The notes: generated by a model from the sequence alone, not told the origin. DNA of 64,000 nucleotides from Roseibium suaedae (GCF_900142725.1 NZ_FRBW01000001.1:1364001-1428000), one strand, 5' to 3'. Counted from the stretch's first letter, positions 46,763 to 58,627 are shown. Translations and numbers: made by a program.

Positions 46763-48997
46763 TTAACCGTTCACGCGGGAAACGCTCGATACATTCGGCT
46801 TGGATCTGAGCTGGTTGATGATCCGGTTCAGGTGTTTCAGATCCCATACCTCAAGATCAATGATCATCTCGTGAAAATCCGGTGCTTTACGCATCATTTT
46901 CACGTTGTCGATATTGCCGCTGTTCTCACCGATCACCTGGGCAATCGTCGCGAGGGAGCCGGGCTCATTGACCGCGTTGATGGCGAGGCGGGCCGGGAAC
47001 CGTTCCGGATTGTTTACATCGATATCCCAGCGCACATCCACCCAGAGATCTGTCTGGTCGTCGAATTCCTTGAGCGCCGGAGACTGGATCGGATAGATCG
47101 TCAGTCCGCCGGTCGGCATCAGGATGCCGACGATCCGGTCGCCCGGAACCGCGCCGCCATTGGGGGCAAAGGTTACGGGCACGTCGCCCGTCAGGCCGCG
47201 GATCGGCAGGGAGGCGCCATGAGTCTCATCATTCTCGCTTCCTTCCTGACCGACGTCGGTGGAGGGAATGCGGAACTTGAGGCCTGCACCCTTTTCCAGA
47301 TCGAACCAGCCATCCTCGGGCCGGGCTTCGATGTGATGGACGCGCTGGTCCTGGTAGTCCGGGTGTGCGGACTTCAGGACGGCCTGGGCGTTGATCTCGC
47401 CTCTGCCGACGGCCGCCAGAAGATCGGCGATCGTGTCCTGATGATGATCGTTCAGGGCGGTTTCGAGGAGGTCTTCCGAATAGGCCTTTTCAGCCCGGGA
47501 GAAAGCCCGCTTCAGAATATGCTCGCCAAGAGCGCCATATTGCTTGCGCACGGATTCGCGGGTTGCCCGACGGATCGCGGCGCGGGCCTTGCCGGTGACA
47601 GCGATGGATTCCCATGCCGGCGGCGGCGTCTGTGCCTGGGAGCGGATGATCTCGACTTCGTCGCCGTTCCGGAGCGCGGTCACCAGCGGCATGATCTTGC
47701 CGTTGACCTTGCAGCCGACACAGGTGTTGCCGACGCCAGTGTGAACCGCATAGGCAAAGTCGATCGGGGTGGCGCCGCGCGGCAGGGCAATCAGGCGGCC
47801 CTTCGGCGTGAAGCAGAAAACCTGGTCGTGGAAGAGCTCAAGCTTCGTGTTCTCCAGAAACTCTTCCGGAGTGTCGCCATCCGAGAGCATGTCGATGGTC
47901 CGCCGCAGCCATTCGAAGGCGCGGCTGTCATCGGTGTGCCGGGCAATGTTGCGCCCGCCCATCTCGCCGTCCTTGTAGAGGGCGTGGGCGGCAATACCGT
48001 ATTCGGCGACCCGGTGCATGGCGACCGTGCGGATCTGCAGTTCCACACGCTGGCGCGAGGGGCCGACGATCGTCGTGTGGATCGAGCGGTAGTCGTTCTG
48101 CTTCGGAGTGGAGATGTAATCCTTGAAGCGGCCCGGAACGGTCGGCCAGGCCGTGTGGATCACGCCGAGTACCCGGTAACAGGCCTCGACGGTGCCGACG
48201 ATGACCCGGAAGCCGTAGATATCCGAGAGCTGCTCGAAGCCGAGTGACTTCTGCTGCATCTTGCGGAAGATGGAGTAGGGGCGCTTTTCCCGGCCCTTGA
48301 CGCTGGCAGCCATGCCGCGCTCTGCGAGCCGTTCCGTCAGGGTCTCCTCGATCTCGTGGATCAGGTCCTTGTTGGTGGCGCGCTGTTCGTTGAGCCGCTC
48401 GGAAATCGTTTCGAATGCATCCGGATTGAGGGTGCGGAAGGCAATGTCTTCCAGCTCCTCGCGCATTTCATGCATCCCCATGCGGCCCGCCAGGGGCGCA
48501 TAGATTTCCATGGTCTCCTCCGCAATGCGTCCGCGCTTGTGCTCGGGCATGTGGTGGAGGGTGCGCATGTTGTGCAGACGGTCTGCAAGCTTGACCAGAA
48601 GAACCCGGACGTCATCGGCGATCGCCAGAAGCAGCTTGCGGAAGTTCTCGGCCTGCTTGGCCTGCTGGGAGACAAGGTCCAGCCGCTTGATCTTGGTCAG
48701 GCCCTCGACCAGCTTGCCGATCTCTTCGCCGAACAGCGTGTCGATTTCGGTGCGGGTCGCATCCGTGTCCTCGATCGTGTCATGCAGGAGTGCGACGGCA
48801 ATGGTCGCGTCGTCCAGGCGCATGTCCGTGAGGATGGCGGCCACTTCAAGCGGATGGGAGAAATAAGGGTCACCGGAGGCGCGGATCTGATGGCCGTGCT
48901 TCTGCATGGCGTAAACATACGCCTTGTTCAGAAGGGCTTCATCTGCCTCGGGATTGTAACGGGTTACTCGTTCAACGAGTTCATATTGGCGCATCAT
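46763..48997 (-). CDS. rsh: Bifunctional (p)ppGpp synthetase/hydrolase Rsh
   Basis: A long RelA/SpoT homolog that makes and degrades the stringent-response alarmone (p)ppGpp. The 744-residue product has an intact HD hydrolase site (HDTIED, His72-Asp77) and a synthetase domain (YGFRVIV, KDYISTPKQNDYRSIHT). The TGS domain is at about 390-450 (FTPKGRLIALPRGATPIDFAY), and a C-terminal ACT domain ends it (NEPGSLATIAQVIGENSGNI). Alphaproteobacteria usually carry a single such protein. It lies between rpoZ (upstream, 141 bases) and pyrE. Confidence 0.97.
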   Translation of the reverse strand: MMRQYELVERVTRYNPEADEALLNKAYVYAMQKHGHQIRASGDPYFSHPLEVAAILTDMRLDDATIAVALLHDTIEDTDATRTEIDTLFGEEIGKLVEGLTKIKRLDLVSQQAKQAENFRKLLLAIADDVRVLLVKLADRLHNMRTLHHMPEHKRGRIAEETMEIYAPLAGRMGMHEMREELEDIAFRTLNPDAFETISERLNEQRATNKDLIHEIEETLTERLAERGMAASVKGREKRPYSIFRKMQQKSLGFEQLSDIYGFRVIVGTVEACYRVLGVIHTAWPTVPGRFKDYISTPKQNDYRSIHTTIVGPSRQRVELQIRTVAMHRVAEYGIAAHALYKDGEMGGRNIARHTDDSRAFEWLRRTIDMLSDGDTPEEFLENTKLELFHDQVFCFTPKGRLIALPRGATPIDFAYAVHTGVGNTCVGCKVNGKIMPLVTALRNGDEVEIIRSQAQTPPPAWESIAVTGKARAAIRRATRESVRKQYGALGEHILKRAFSRAEKAYSEDLLETALNDHHQDTIADLLAAVGRGEINAQAVLKSAHPDYQDQRVHHIEARPEDGWFDLEKGAGLKFRIPSTDVGQEGSENDETHGASLPIRGLTGDVPVTFAPNGGAVPGDRIVGILMPTGGLTIYPIQSPALKEFDDQTDLWVDVRWDIDVNNPERFPARLAINAVNEPGSLATIAQVIGENSGNIDNVKMMRKAPDFHEMIIDLEVWDLKHLNRIINQLRSKPNVSSVSRVNG

Positions 48998-49138
48998 GGC
49001 CGGAACCGACTTAACTGAACCGACTCGTCTGACAGCCGGAGAACAGAGACCGGCAAGTCTCTAATTACGATCTTGAGGGAATGCAGGCGGTTTGTCACCG
49101 CCTGCCTCAAAGTCCGTGTGATCCGCAAGAATGCGGGA

Positions 49139-49537
49139 TCAGATGTCGTCGTTGCGCTCCGGCGGCACCAGGCCTTCCAGGCCGCGCAGCAGGTCTTCCT
49201 CGGACATGCGGTCGAATTCGACGGCGCTGTCGTCCACGGCGTTGACCTGGGTAACGGAGCTGTTGGAAGAGGGAACCAGCGGCACGGCTTCGGCTTCCGG
49301 CTCGTCCACTTCCACATACTTCTGCAGCGAGTGGATGAGGTCTTCCTTCATGTCTTCCGGGCTGACGGTCTGCTCGGCGATCTCGCGAAGGGCCACGACC
49401 GGGTTCTTGTCGTTGTCGCGGTCAACGGTAAGCGGCGAACCGCTCGAGATCATGCGAGCGCGATGAGCGGCCAGAAGTACCAGCTCAAATCGGTTCTCGA
49501 CCTTGTCGATGCAGTCCTCGACGGTCACGCGCGCCAT
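49139..49537 (-). CDS. rpoZ: RNA polymerase omega subunit
   Basis: Omega helps assemble RNA polymerase and is linked to (p)ppGpp response. The 132-residue product opens [20 protein letters not shown] and keeps the [14 protein letters not shown] helix and [14 protein letters not shown] motif. The C-terminal third is an acidic, low-complexity extension ([18 protein letters not shown]) common in rhizobial omega proteins. GGAGA precedes the ATG. It is the first gene of the block running on the minus strand to parC, directly before rsh. Confidence 0.96.
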   Translation of the reverse strand: MARVTVEDCIDKVENRFELVLLAAHRARMISSGSPLTVDRDNDKNPVVALREIAEQTVSPEDMKEDLIHSLQKYVEVDEPEAEAVPLVPSSNSSVTQVNAVDDSAVEFDRMSEEDLLRGLEGLVPPERNDDI

Positions 49538-50000
49538 ACGACGTCTCCATAAGTTAGGGATCCAGAACGACCAGCGTATACTGTTGGTCCGGTGCTAATG
49601 CAACCCCTCAGGTCATTGCTGATCAAGGGAATCATGCAGTCTTTGTTTACTGTGGCGTATATCTCGCGTTGCACGGATCGGCCACAATCTGTCATAACTC
49701 ACAGAATAGGTTATTTTCAGTTAGGTATGGAAGCCAAGCATTTGGGTGCTTAACTATCGTGAAGCACGGCGTCCTGCGGACTTTCCGATTGCGATAGTGC
49801 CGATTTCTAGTGTAGGGGCATTATCGCGAACTGTTAAAAACAAAAACAGACGCCGGGTAGAATGCAATATCGCCAGAGAGGGTCTTTCGACCCTCTTATA
49901 TAAGACTCCAATCGCAGGTTTCTGAGCATTGGTTGGGGATGAAGCTCTGTCCTGTAGCTTCGGGAAGTCTTAAGATACAATAAGAAAGGTTCCCAATAAT
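49538..50000. other. AT-richer gene-free region between divergent rpoZ and NYN genes
   Basis: About 460 bases with no convincing gene. It must hold both promoters. A hairpin AGAGGGTC-TTTC-GACCCTCT (49876-49895) lies about 105 bases before the NYN gene and is followed by TATATAAG. The stretch is visibly more AT-rich than the coding DNA around it. Its length leaves room for a long leader or small RNA, but I saw no match to tmRNA, 6S or RNase P consensus. Confidence 0.4.
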
Positions 50001-50585
50001 ATGTTTGATGCTAGGGAAAAGGTTGCTTTATTTATTGATGGTGCGAACCTTTATTCGACTGCTAAGGCAATCGGGTTCGACATTGACTATAAGCGTCTCC
50101 TGAAGGAATTTCAGGGGCAGGCCTATCTTCTTCGAGCTTATTATTACACGGCCTTGATTGAGGATCAGGAATACTCTTCGATCCGTCCGCTTATCGACTG
50201 GCTGGACTACAATGGCTACAAGGTCATCACCAAGCCGGTAAAGGAATTCGTCGACAGCTCGGGCCGCCGCAAGGTCAAGGGCAACATGGACATCGAGCTC
50301 GCCGTCGATGCGATGCAACTCGTTGATCATGTCGACCATATCGTTCTGTTCTCCGGCGACGGTGACTTCCGCTCCCTGGTCGAAGCGCTGCAGCGCAAGG
50401 GCCGCAAGGTGAGCGTCGTCTCCACGCTGAAGACACAGCCGCCGATGATCGCCGATGACCTGCGCCGTCAGGCCGACCATTTCATCGACCTTGCGACCCT
50501 TGCCAACAAGATCGGCCGCGACCCTTCCGAGCGTCCGGTTCGTCAGGCTCCGGTCGACAACGCTGACGAAGACGACGACTACTAA
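50001..50585 (+). CDS. NYN domain protein (LabA/DUF88 family)
   Basis: A 194-residue NYN-domain protein with a PIN-like fold, the family of predicted metal-dependent ribonucleases that includes LabA. Its acidic residues are in place: FIDGANLY near residue 12-19, NMDIELAVDAMQ in the middle and LFSGDGDFRSLVEAL near 117-131. The C-terminal tail is acidic and disordered (NADEDDDY). The RNA target is unknown. AAGAAAGG lies 11 bases before the ATG. The UDG gene starts within 20 bases of its stop, so the two form an operon. Confidence 0.93.
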   Translation: MFDAREKVALFIDGANLYSTAKAIGFDIDYKRLLKEFQGQAYLLRAYYYTALIEDQEYSSIRPLIDWLDYNGYKVITKPVKEFVDSSGRRKVKGNMDIELAVDAMQLVDHVDHIVLFSGDGDFRSLVEALQRKGRKVSVVSTLKTQPPMIADDLRRQADHFIDLATLANKIGRDPSERPVRQAPVDNADEDDDY

Positions 50586-50599
50586 GCCGTCTTTTGCCG

Positions 50600-51253
50600 A
50601 TGACCTCGACTCTGGTTACGGATCCGCCTCTGGATTGTCCCGTCTGCACTCGTCTCGTGGAATTCCGCGAGGGGCTGCAACGGGACTTTCCTGACTGGTT
50701 CAATGCTCCCGTACCCAGCTTTCTGGGTGAGAACCCGCGTCTGCTGGTGATTGGCCTTGCGCCGGGCATGCGTGGGGCGAACCGCACCGGCCGTCCGTTT
50801 ACCGGCGATTATGCCGGAGACCTTCTCTACGAGACCATGGTCGAGTTCGGCTTTGCGAAGGGGCAGTATCAGGCCCGTCCTGATGATGGCCTGACGCTGA
50901 CCGACGCGATGATCACCAATGCGGTGCGCTGCCTTCCGCCGGAGAACAAGCCGACCGGGCCCGAGATCAAGGCTTGCCGGCCCTATCTCATGGCGACGCT
51001 CGATGCGAACCCGCAGGTCCGTGCGGTCCTGGCCCTTGGCCGGATCGCCCATGACACATTCCTGACAGCATTGAACCTCCGCAAGGCGCAGTTTCCCTTT
51101 GCCCATGGCGCCCGCCATGATCTTGGAACGCGCAATCTGCTGATGTTCGACAGTTATCACTGCTCCCGCTACAACACGAACACGGGCCGTTTGACCCCGG
51201 AAATGTTCAAGTCCGTGTTCACGTCGATCCGGATCGATCTGCCGCGGGTCTGA
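50600..51253 (+). CDS. Uracil-DNA glycosylase, family 5 (UDGb-like)
   Basis: This enzyme removes uracil, and in family 5 also other deaminated bases, from DNA to start base excision repair. The 217-residue product has GLAPGMRGANRTGRPFTGD near residues 50-70, the family 5 active-site motif that lacks the catalytic Asp of family 1. The second motif lies in FDSYHCSRYNTNTGRL, in place of HPSxxN. CPVCTRL near the N-terminus could provide Fe-S cluster cysteines with later ones (AVRCLPP, EIKACRPY). ATG at 50600 or TTG at 50594 is the start. It is co-transcribed with the NYN gene. Confidence 0.92.
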   Translation: MTSTLVTDPPLDCPVCTRLVEFREGLQRDFPDWFNAPVPSFLGENPRLLVIGLAPGMRGANRTGRPFTGDYAGDLLYETMVEFGFAKGQYQARPDDGLTLTDAMITNAVRCLPPENKPTGPEIKACRPYLMATLDANPQVRAVLALGRIAHDTFLTALNLRKAQFPFAHGARHDLGTRNLLMFDSYHCSRYNTNTGRLTPEMFKSVFTSIRIDLPRV

Positions 51254-51270
51254 CCCGAGGTTGGTGCATT

Positions 51271-51533
51271 ATACCAACCTCAAGAAATAGCGACCTATTT
51301 GACCGCGTTTTCGGATTGTCCGGCAAGAAGCGTTTCGCAGGGCGATGCGGTGCATCTTCCAAGGGACGCGACGTAGCCCGGGCGGTTCGAAAACGCGGCC
51401 TCCGGTGGCCACTTCCGGCTCCCCGGACGTCGTTACGCTGCTTGCCCGATGCCCGGCATCGGGCGGCGCACCGCGCCTAGCCGGGAACCCGGCTGAGGCC
51501 ATCAAATAGGTCGTTATTTCTTAAGGTTGGTAT
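51271..51533. mobile_element. MITE-like element with 32-bp terminal inverted repeats
   Basis: The left end (51271-51302, starting ATACCAACCT) and the right end (51502-51533, ending AGGTTGGTAT) are inverted repeats matching at 30 of 32 positions. The 199-base interior is GC-rich and highly structured: CCGCGTTTTCG near the left end is complementary to CGAAAACGCGG at about 51390, and GCCCGATGC/GCATCGGGC and CCGGG/CCCGG hairpins follow. It has no coding capacity. The right end runs into the bpt stop codon. An extra AGGTTGGT copy at 51258-51265 could pair with the left end instead. Confidence 0.75.
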
Positions 51534-52288
51534 TACTTGTCCGGGGAGCTGATGGCCCAGCCATTGGGGCCGAGCTGTTCCTGTGGCTGGAACCTGGCCT
51601 TGTAGGCCATCTTCGGCGAGCCATCGACCCAGTATCCCAGATAGACATAGGGCAGGCCCATCTGCCGCGCCCGCTGGATGTGATCCAGGATCATGAAGGT
51701 GCCGAGGCTGAGGCCGGACACGTCCGGATCATAAAAGGAATAGACCATCGACAGGCCGTCGGCGAGCTGATCGGTCAAGGCCACGCCCATCAAGGGCCCT
51801 TCGCCAGCTCCAGTCAGGAAACTGTCCGGTCCCCTGCGGCGGTATTCGATGACCATGGTCTCCACATGGGTGTCCTCGATCATCATGGCATAGTCGAGGA
51901 CGCTCATTTCCGCCATGCCGCCGGTCTCGTGCCGGGCGAGCAGATAGCTGCGGAAGAGGTCATATTGTTCGGCAGACGGGGAGGCGGGCAGGCGCGCACC
52001 GACGAGTTCCTGACCAAGCTTCAGATGACGGCGGAAGGACTTGGTCCAGACGAAATCCCGCACCCTGACCCGGACCGATACGCAGGCCTTGCAGTCTTCG
52101 CAGGCGGGCCGGTAGGCGATGTTCTGACTGCGCCGGAAGCCCCCTTGGGTGAGGACGTCATTCAGGGCGCTGGCGTGCTGGCCGATGAGATGCGTGAAGA
52201 CCTTCCGCTCCTGACGGCCCTCCAGATAGGGGCAGGGGGCCGGAGCGGTCAGGTAAAACTGCGGATGATCGGTCGGGTGCCGTGTCAA
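51533..52288 (-). CDS. bpt: Aspartate/glutamate leucyltransferase Bpt (arginyltransferase family)
   Basis: Bpt adds Leu from Leu-tRNA to proteins starting with Asp or Glu, marking them for ClpS-ClpAP degradation by the N-degron route. The 251-residue product has [16 protein letters not shown] at 10-25, the cysteine-rich [16 protein letters not shown] at about 59-74, and the C-terminal GNAT-like half with [22 protein letters not shown]. The start appears to be TTG at 52288, with GGA eight bases upstream and no in-frame ATG near. Its stop codon lies at the edge of the MITE-like element. The SLC13 gene upstream is 27 bases away. Confidence 0.94.
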   Translation of the reverse strand: MTRHPTDHPQFYLTAPAPCPYLEGRQERKVFTHLIGQHASALNDVLTQGGFRRSQNIAYRPACEDCKACVSVRVRVRDFVWTKSFRRHLKLGQELVGARLPASPSAEQYDLFRSYLLARHETGGMAEMSVLDYAMMIEDTHVETMVIEYRRRGPDSFLTGAGEGPLMGVALTDQLADGLSMVYSFYDPDVSGLSLGTFMILDHIQRARQMGLPYVYLGYWVDGSPKMAYKARFQPQEQLGPNGWAISSPDK

Positions 52289-52315
52289 ATGCTGTTCCGG
52301 AATAAATGGGACCTT

Positions 52316-54154
52316 CTACAAACCATAATACCATGGAGCGACTAAAGAGAAGGTCAACCACAAAATCAGGGACAGCGGGGTTCCGGCTCTCAGAAAATCC
52401 GAGAAACGGTAATGGCCGGGGCCCATCACGATCAGGTTGGTCTGATAGCCGATCGGCGTGGCAAAGGACGCATTGGCCGCGAAGATCAGGCAGACCACGA
52501 AGGCTTCCGGCGACTGGCCGAGCTGATTGGCCATCTTGATCGCGATCGGGGTGAAGAGAACGGCTGCTGCGTTGTTCGACAGGAAGTTGGTCAGGATCAT
52601 CACGATCATGAACAGCGACGACAGGATCACCGTCGGCGAGGAACCGCGCAGGATCTCAACAAGTCCGTTGGCGATATAGGCCGCGCCGCCCGTTGCTTCC
52701 AGCGCGGCGGCGCCCGCTAGGGACGAACCCACCAGCATCAGGATGCGGCTGTCGATAGCGCGCAGCGCCTGACGGATGTTCAGGCAGCCGGAGGCAATCA
52801 TCGCGAAGGTGCCGGCGACGGCGGTGACGGCAATCGGTGCAATGCCGACGGCGGCAACCGCGACCACTGCGAGAAAGATTGCCAGGGCACGGGGGGCATA
52901 GCGGCGCCGTGGCACTTCGGCGGTCGACCAGTCCAGCAGCAGAACATCCCGGTTGCCGCGCAGGCTGGAGACCTGGGCGGAGGTCCCCGCGATCAGCAGC
53001 ACGTCACCGGCTTCCAGGCGGATATCGTTCATGGCCATGCGCGGCATGCGGCTGCGGCGCTGAATGCCCATGACCACGCAGCCGGTGTCCGCGTGAAATC
53101 CGGTCTGGACCAGCGTTCGCCCGGTCATGCGGGAGGCGGGCGCAACCACCACTTCGGCAAGGGTCATGGTGCCGGGCTGGGCGGAAGACGGGGCGGCATC
53201 CGCAGCGCTTGTCTGTCCGGACGGATCTGCCTCCAGAAGGGGCTGGCGGCGGGACAGGGCATTGGCGAGCGCGTTGCGGGTCGCAGCCACGATCACCGTG
53301 TCGCCGGGGGACAGGATGACATTCTCGAACGGGGGAAGCAGCGGCTGCTCGCCGCGCTGGACCAGGCGGACGGTCATGTCCTTGAGGGCCGGGAACATGC
53401 CGGAGATCGATTCCACGCCGACCAGCGGATGGCCATAGCCGATGTTGATCTGGGCAATGAACTGCTTGCCGGAGGAGTTCTGGATTTCCTCGGCCATCGT
53501 GCGGCGGGCCTTCAGGAGACGCGGCATGATGAAGAGCACATAGATCGAGCCGGCGGTGGCAAGGATCAGCGCGATGGGCGTGAAGCTGAAGAAGGTGAGC
53601 CTCAGGTCCGAAGTCTGCGCGGCATAATTGGCCACCAGCAGGTTGGTGGAGGAGCCGATCACAGTGGTCATGCCGCCCAGGATCGTCATGAAGGACAGAG
53701 GCATCAGGACCCGGGACGGGGAGGTGCCCATGGTGGCGGCGACGGCGCTCAGGATCGGCAGGAACATCACCACGACCGGGGTGTTGTTCAAAAAGGCGCT
53801 GAGGGCAGCCACGACCAGAAGAACCGGAATGGTCGCCATCTGGGACCGGCCACGGCTCCATTTGACGAGGGCCTGTGCAGGCTTTTCCAATGCGTCTGTC
53901 TGGAACAGGCCCTGGCCGATGATCAGCAGGCAGATAACCGTGACGACGGCCGGGTTGGAAAAGCCGGAAAGAAGAGACCCTGCGGTGATCGGTCCGTCCG
54001 GCCCGCTGGCCGGGAAGACCGCGAATAACACCATGAAGGCGACGACGGAACCGAGCGCGATCAGTTCAATGGAATAGCGCTCGGTCGCATAGAGAACCAC
54101 TGTCGCGGCAATGATCAGGAAGGTCATTGCCATTGGAATATCAAGTGCCTGCAT
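52316..54154 (-). CDS. SLC13-type anion permease with central TrkA_C domains
   Basis: A 612-residue inner-membrane transporter of the SLC13/ArsB-NhaD superfamily. It has an N-terminal membrane half (about residues 7-200), then two soluble RCK/TrkA_C-like domains (about 215-300 and 325-405; LKDMTVRLVQRGEQPLLP, GDVLLIAGT), then a second membrane half with FLSNNAAAVLFTPIAI and ANASFATPIGYQTNLIVMGP. These two hairpin motifs (NNAA, and SFATPIGYQTN with the first-half FLNNTPVVVMFLP) are the substrate and sodium sites. Candidates are sulfate or dicarboxylates; the substrate cannot be settled. It may be co-transcribed with bpt. Confidence 0.9.
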   Translation of the reverse strand: MQALDIPMAMTFLIIAATVVLYATERYSIELIALGSVVAFMVLFAVFPASGPDGPITAGSLLSGFSNPAVVTVICLLIIGQGLFQTDALEKPAQALVKWSRGRSQMATIPVLLVVAALSAFLNNTPVVVMFLPILSAVAATMGTSPSRVLMPLSFMTILGGMTTVIGSSTNLLVANYAAQTSDLRLTFFSFTPIALILATAGSIYVLFIMPRLLKARRTMAEEIQNSSGKQFIAQINIGYGHPLVGVESISGMFPALKDMTVRLVQRGEQPLLPPFENVILSPGDTVIVAATRNALANALSRRQPLLEADPSGQTSAADAAPSSAQPGTMTLAEVVVAPASRMTGRTLVQTGFHADTGCVVMGIQRRSRMPRMAMNDIRLEAGDVLLIAGTSAQVSSLRGNRDVLLLDWSTAEVPRRRYAPRALAIFLAVVAVAAVGIAPIAVTAVAGTFAMIASGCLNIRQALRAIDSRILMLVGSSLAGAAALEATGGAAYIANGLVEILRGSSPTVILSSLFMIVMILTNFLSNNAAAVLFTPIAIKMANQLGQSPEAFVVCLIFAANASFATPIGYQTNLIVMGPGHYRFSDFLRAGTPLSLILWLTFSLVAPWYYGL

Positions 54155-54272
54155 TCAGGGTCCGCTGCCGCCTTATCCGGATTCCTATCGGGGGCACTTT
54201 AGAACAGGGGCAAGCCCGATAGGAAGGATAATGAGCGCGTTAGCAGCCTGATTGTGGAAACGAATTTCCGTC

Positions 54273-54770
54273 TCAGGCGTGTCTTTGGCGAAGTGCTTCC
54301 GAATTCATCACGACTGTGCCCAGAACGAGGTCGTGCAGCAGGCGCTTGCGGTCGGCAAAAAGCGACACCAGCAGCACGAAGGGCGTCAGCAGCGAAACGG
54401 AAAACCAGAACAAAAGCACATGCATGGCGGCCAGAAGCGGGTAGGGGCGGGCCCCATGCCACAGGCGCATCTCCAGTCCCATGGCGCGCATGCCGGGGGT
54501 GGAGGCTGCCGGGCCGCCCAGGGTCACGGCCGTGTAGATCAGTGCGATGGCCTGGCCGAGAAACGCATAGAGGATCCAGGCGAGTCCGAAGGTGAAGATG
54601 CCGAGCAGAAACACCACGACGGCCGCACAGGCAGTCAGGATCGCGACCGCGATCACGTCGATGAAGAACGCGAAGATCCGCTTCGTGCGGACATTGTCGA
54701 AAAGATCCGGTTCGCTCAAGGGATCAAAACGATGTCCGGTCTGCATCATCGGCTCGGTCTGTGTGGTCAT
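54273..54770 (-). CDS. RDD family membrane protein
   Basis: A 165-residue RDD-family protein with three membrane helices (about residues 35-60, 68-90 and 118-140 from the chosen start). The family residues are Arg and Asp in RTKRIFAFFIDVIAV and the GMRAMGLEMRLW loop; a FADRKRLLHDLVLGTVV segment near the C-terminus holds the last conserved Asp. The function is unknown; some relatives affect ion homeostasis. The ATG at 54770 has GGAG eight bases upstream, and a longer start at 54788 is less likely. It lies downstream of ilvA on the same strand. Confidence 0.9.
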   Translation of the reverse strand: MTTQTEPMMQTGHRFDPLSEPDLFDNVRTKRIFAFFIDVIAVAILTACAAVVVFLLGIFTFGLAWILYAFLGQAIALIYTAVTLGGPAASTPGMRAMGLEMRLWHGARPYPLLAAMHVLLFWFSVSLLTPFVLLVSLFADRKRLLHDLVLGTVVMNSEALRQRHA

Positions 54771-54839
54771 TGGCAAGGCTCCAGCCATGGTTCAAGCGCA
54801 ATCCACATGTGGGGATTGCGCCTTGATGTTGCAAATGGC

Positions 54840-57208
<2,369 letters not shown>

Positions 57209-57313
57209 TCACAGGCCGTCGGGCTTTTGGAATTCGGCGAGACACTATCACGACAGGTCCTTCGCTCCAACTCCCGGTAATGCAACAGGAAAATATGATG
57301 AAAATGGCTCTGA

Positions 57314-57329
57314 TTGACGTTTACGTCAA
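57314..57329. promoter_or_regulatory. LiuR-like operator upstream of the valine-degradation genes
   Basis: TTGACGT (57314-57320), a TT centre and ACGTCAA (57323-57329) form a perfect 16-bp palindrome 75 bases before the acyl-CoA dehydrogenase start. It closely resembles the consensus of LiuR, the MerR-type regulator of branched-chain amino acid breakdown in proteobacteria (ACGTnnACGT core). The regulator gene is not in the window. Confidence 0.65.
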
Positions 57330-57404
57330 AACGCGCTAGCTCTATTTGCAATTGAAAACCAAGGCTTTGCCCCGGCTTTCGCCGGGGTGTCGGGAGGATG
57401 AGTC

Positions 57405-58544
57405 GTGGATTTTTCCCTGAATGAGGACCAGCGCGCGTTCCAGGACATGGCAGCGGCATTTGCCCGCGATGAAATGGAGCCCCATGCGCGGGAGTGGGAC
57501 GAGAAGAGCCATTTTCCGGCCGAGACCCTGCGCAAGGCTGCAAGTCTTGGCTTCGGCGGTATTTATGTGCGCGAGGATGTGGGCGGGTCTCAGCTGACCC
57601 GGCTGGATGCGGCGATCATCTTCGAAGAGCTTTCCAAGGGCTGCACGTCCACCTCGGCCTTCATCTCGATTCACAACATGGCCAGCTGGATGATCGACAG
57701 CTTCGGCTCGCAAGAGACCCGTCAGTCCTATCTGCCGGATCTGTGCACAATGGACCGCTTTGCCAGTTACTGCCTGACCGAGCCCGGCTCTGGCTCGGAT
57801 GCGGCCAGCCTCCGGACGTCTGCCAGGGACGATGGCGACCATTATATCGTCAACGGCTCCAAGGCCTTCATTTCCGGCGGCGGTGTCAGCGATGTCTATG
57901 TCACCATGGTGCGCACCGGCGGCAGTGGACCGGAGGGTATTTCCTGTCTGGTCATCGACAAGGACACGCCGGGTCTGAGCTTCGGCGCTCAGGAGGTGAA
58001 GCTCGGCTGGAAGAGCCAGCCAACCGCGCAAGTGAATTTCGAGGACTGCCGCGTGCCAAAGGCCAACCGGCTGGGGAATGAGGGCGACGGCTTCAAGATC
58101 GCCATGAAGGGGCTCGACGGCGGACGTCTCAACATCGGTGCCTGTTCCCTTGGCGCGGCGCAGACCTGTCTTGAGCGGGCAACGGCCTATCTCAAGGAGC
58201 GCAAGCAGTTTGGCAAGGCGCTGGCGGAATTCCAGGCGCTGCAATTCCGGCTGGCAGACATGGCGACAGAGCTGGAGGCTGCAAGGCTTCTCCTGCATAA
58301 GGCTGCCAGTCTGGTGGATGCCAAGGCACCGGATGCCACCATGATGGCGGCCATGGCAAAGCGGCTGGCGACGGACACGGGTTTCAAGGTGGTCAATGAG
58401 GCGCTGCAGCTTCACGGGGGTTACGGCTATCTGCGCGACTATCCGGTCGAGCGGTTCCTGCGCGATGTCCGCGTGCATCAGATCCTGGAAGGCACCAACG
58501 AGATCATGCGCCTCATCATCGCCCGCCAGCTCTTGCGCGGGTGA
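57405..58544 (+). CDS. Acyl-CoA dehydrogenase, probably isobutyryl-CoA dehydrogenase
   Basis: A 379-residue flavin acyl-CoA dehydrogenase. FAD and substrate segments include [15 protein letters not shown] at about 122-136, [13 protein letters not shown] and [16 protein letters not shown]. The C-terminal [19 protein letters not shown] is followed by the catalytic Glu in [12 protein letters not shown]. The opening [15 protein letters not shown] and the neighbours HibCH and HIBADH point to isobutyryl-CoA oxidation in valine breakdown, which is inference. The start is GTG at 57405 with GGGAGG eight bases upstream. A LiuR-like palindrome lies 75 bases upstream and a CCCCGGC/GCCGGGG hairpin at 57370-57387. 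Confidence 0.93.
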   Translation: MDFSLNEDQRAFQDMAAAFARDEMEPHAREWDEKSHFPAETLRKAASLGFGGIYVREDVGGSQLTRLDAAIIFEELSKGCTSTSAFISIHNMASWMIDSFGSQETRQSYLPDLCTMDRFASYCLTEPGSGSDAASLRTSARDDGDHYIVNGSKAFISGGGVSDVYVTMVRTGGSGPEGISCLVIDKDTPGLSFGAQEVKLGWKSQPTAQVNFEDCRVPKANRLGNEGDGFKIAMKGLDGGRLNIGACSLGAAQTCLERATAYLKERKQFGKALAEFQALQFRLADMATELEAARLLLHKAASLVDAKAPDATMMAAMAKRLATDTGFKVVNEALQLHGGYGYLRDYPVERFLRDVRVHQILEGTNEIMRLIIARQLLRG

Positions 58545-58627
58545 GAGGGGAGAGGGGGGAGGAGGATGCCACTCCTTCTGATGAGGCGTAAGCTTCCCAG
58601 ACCGCTTACAAAGCTGCCACCTCTCCA

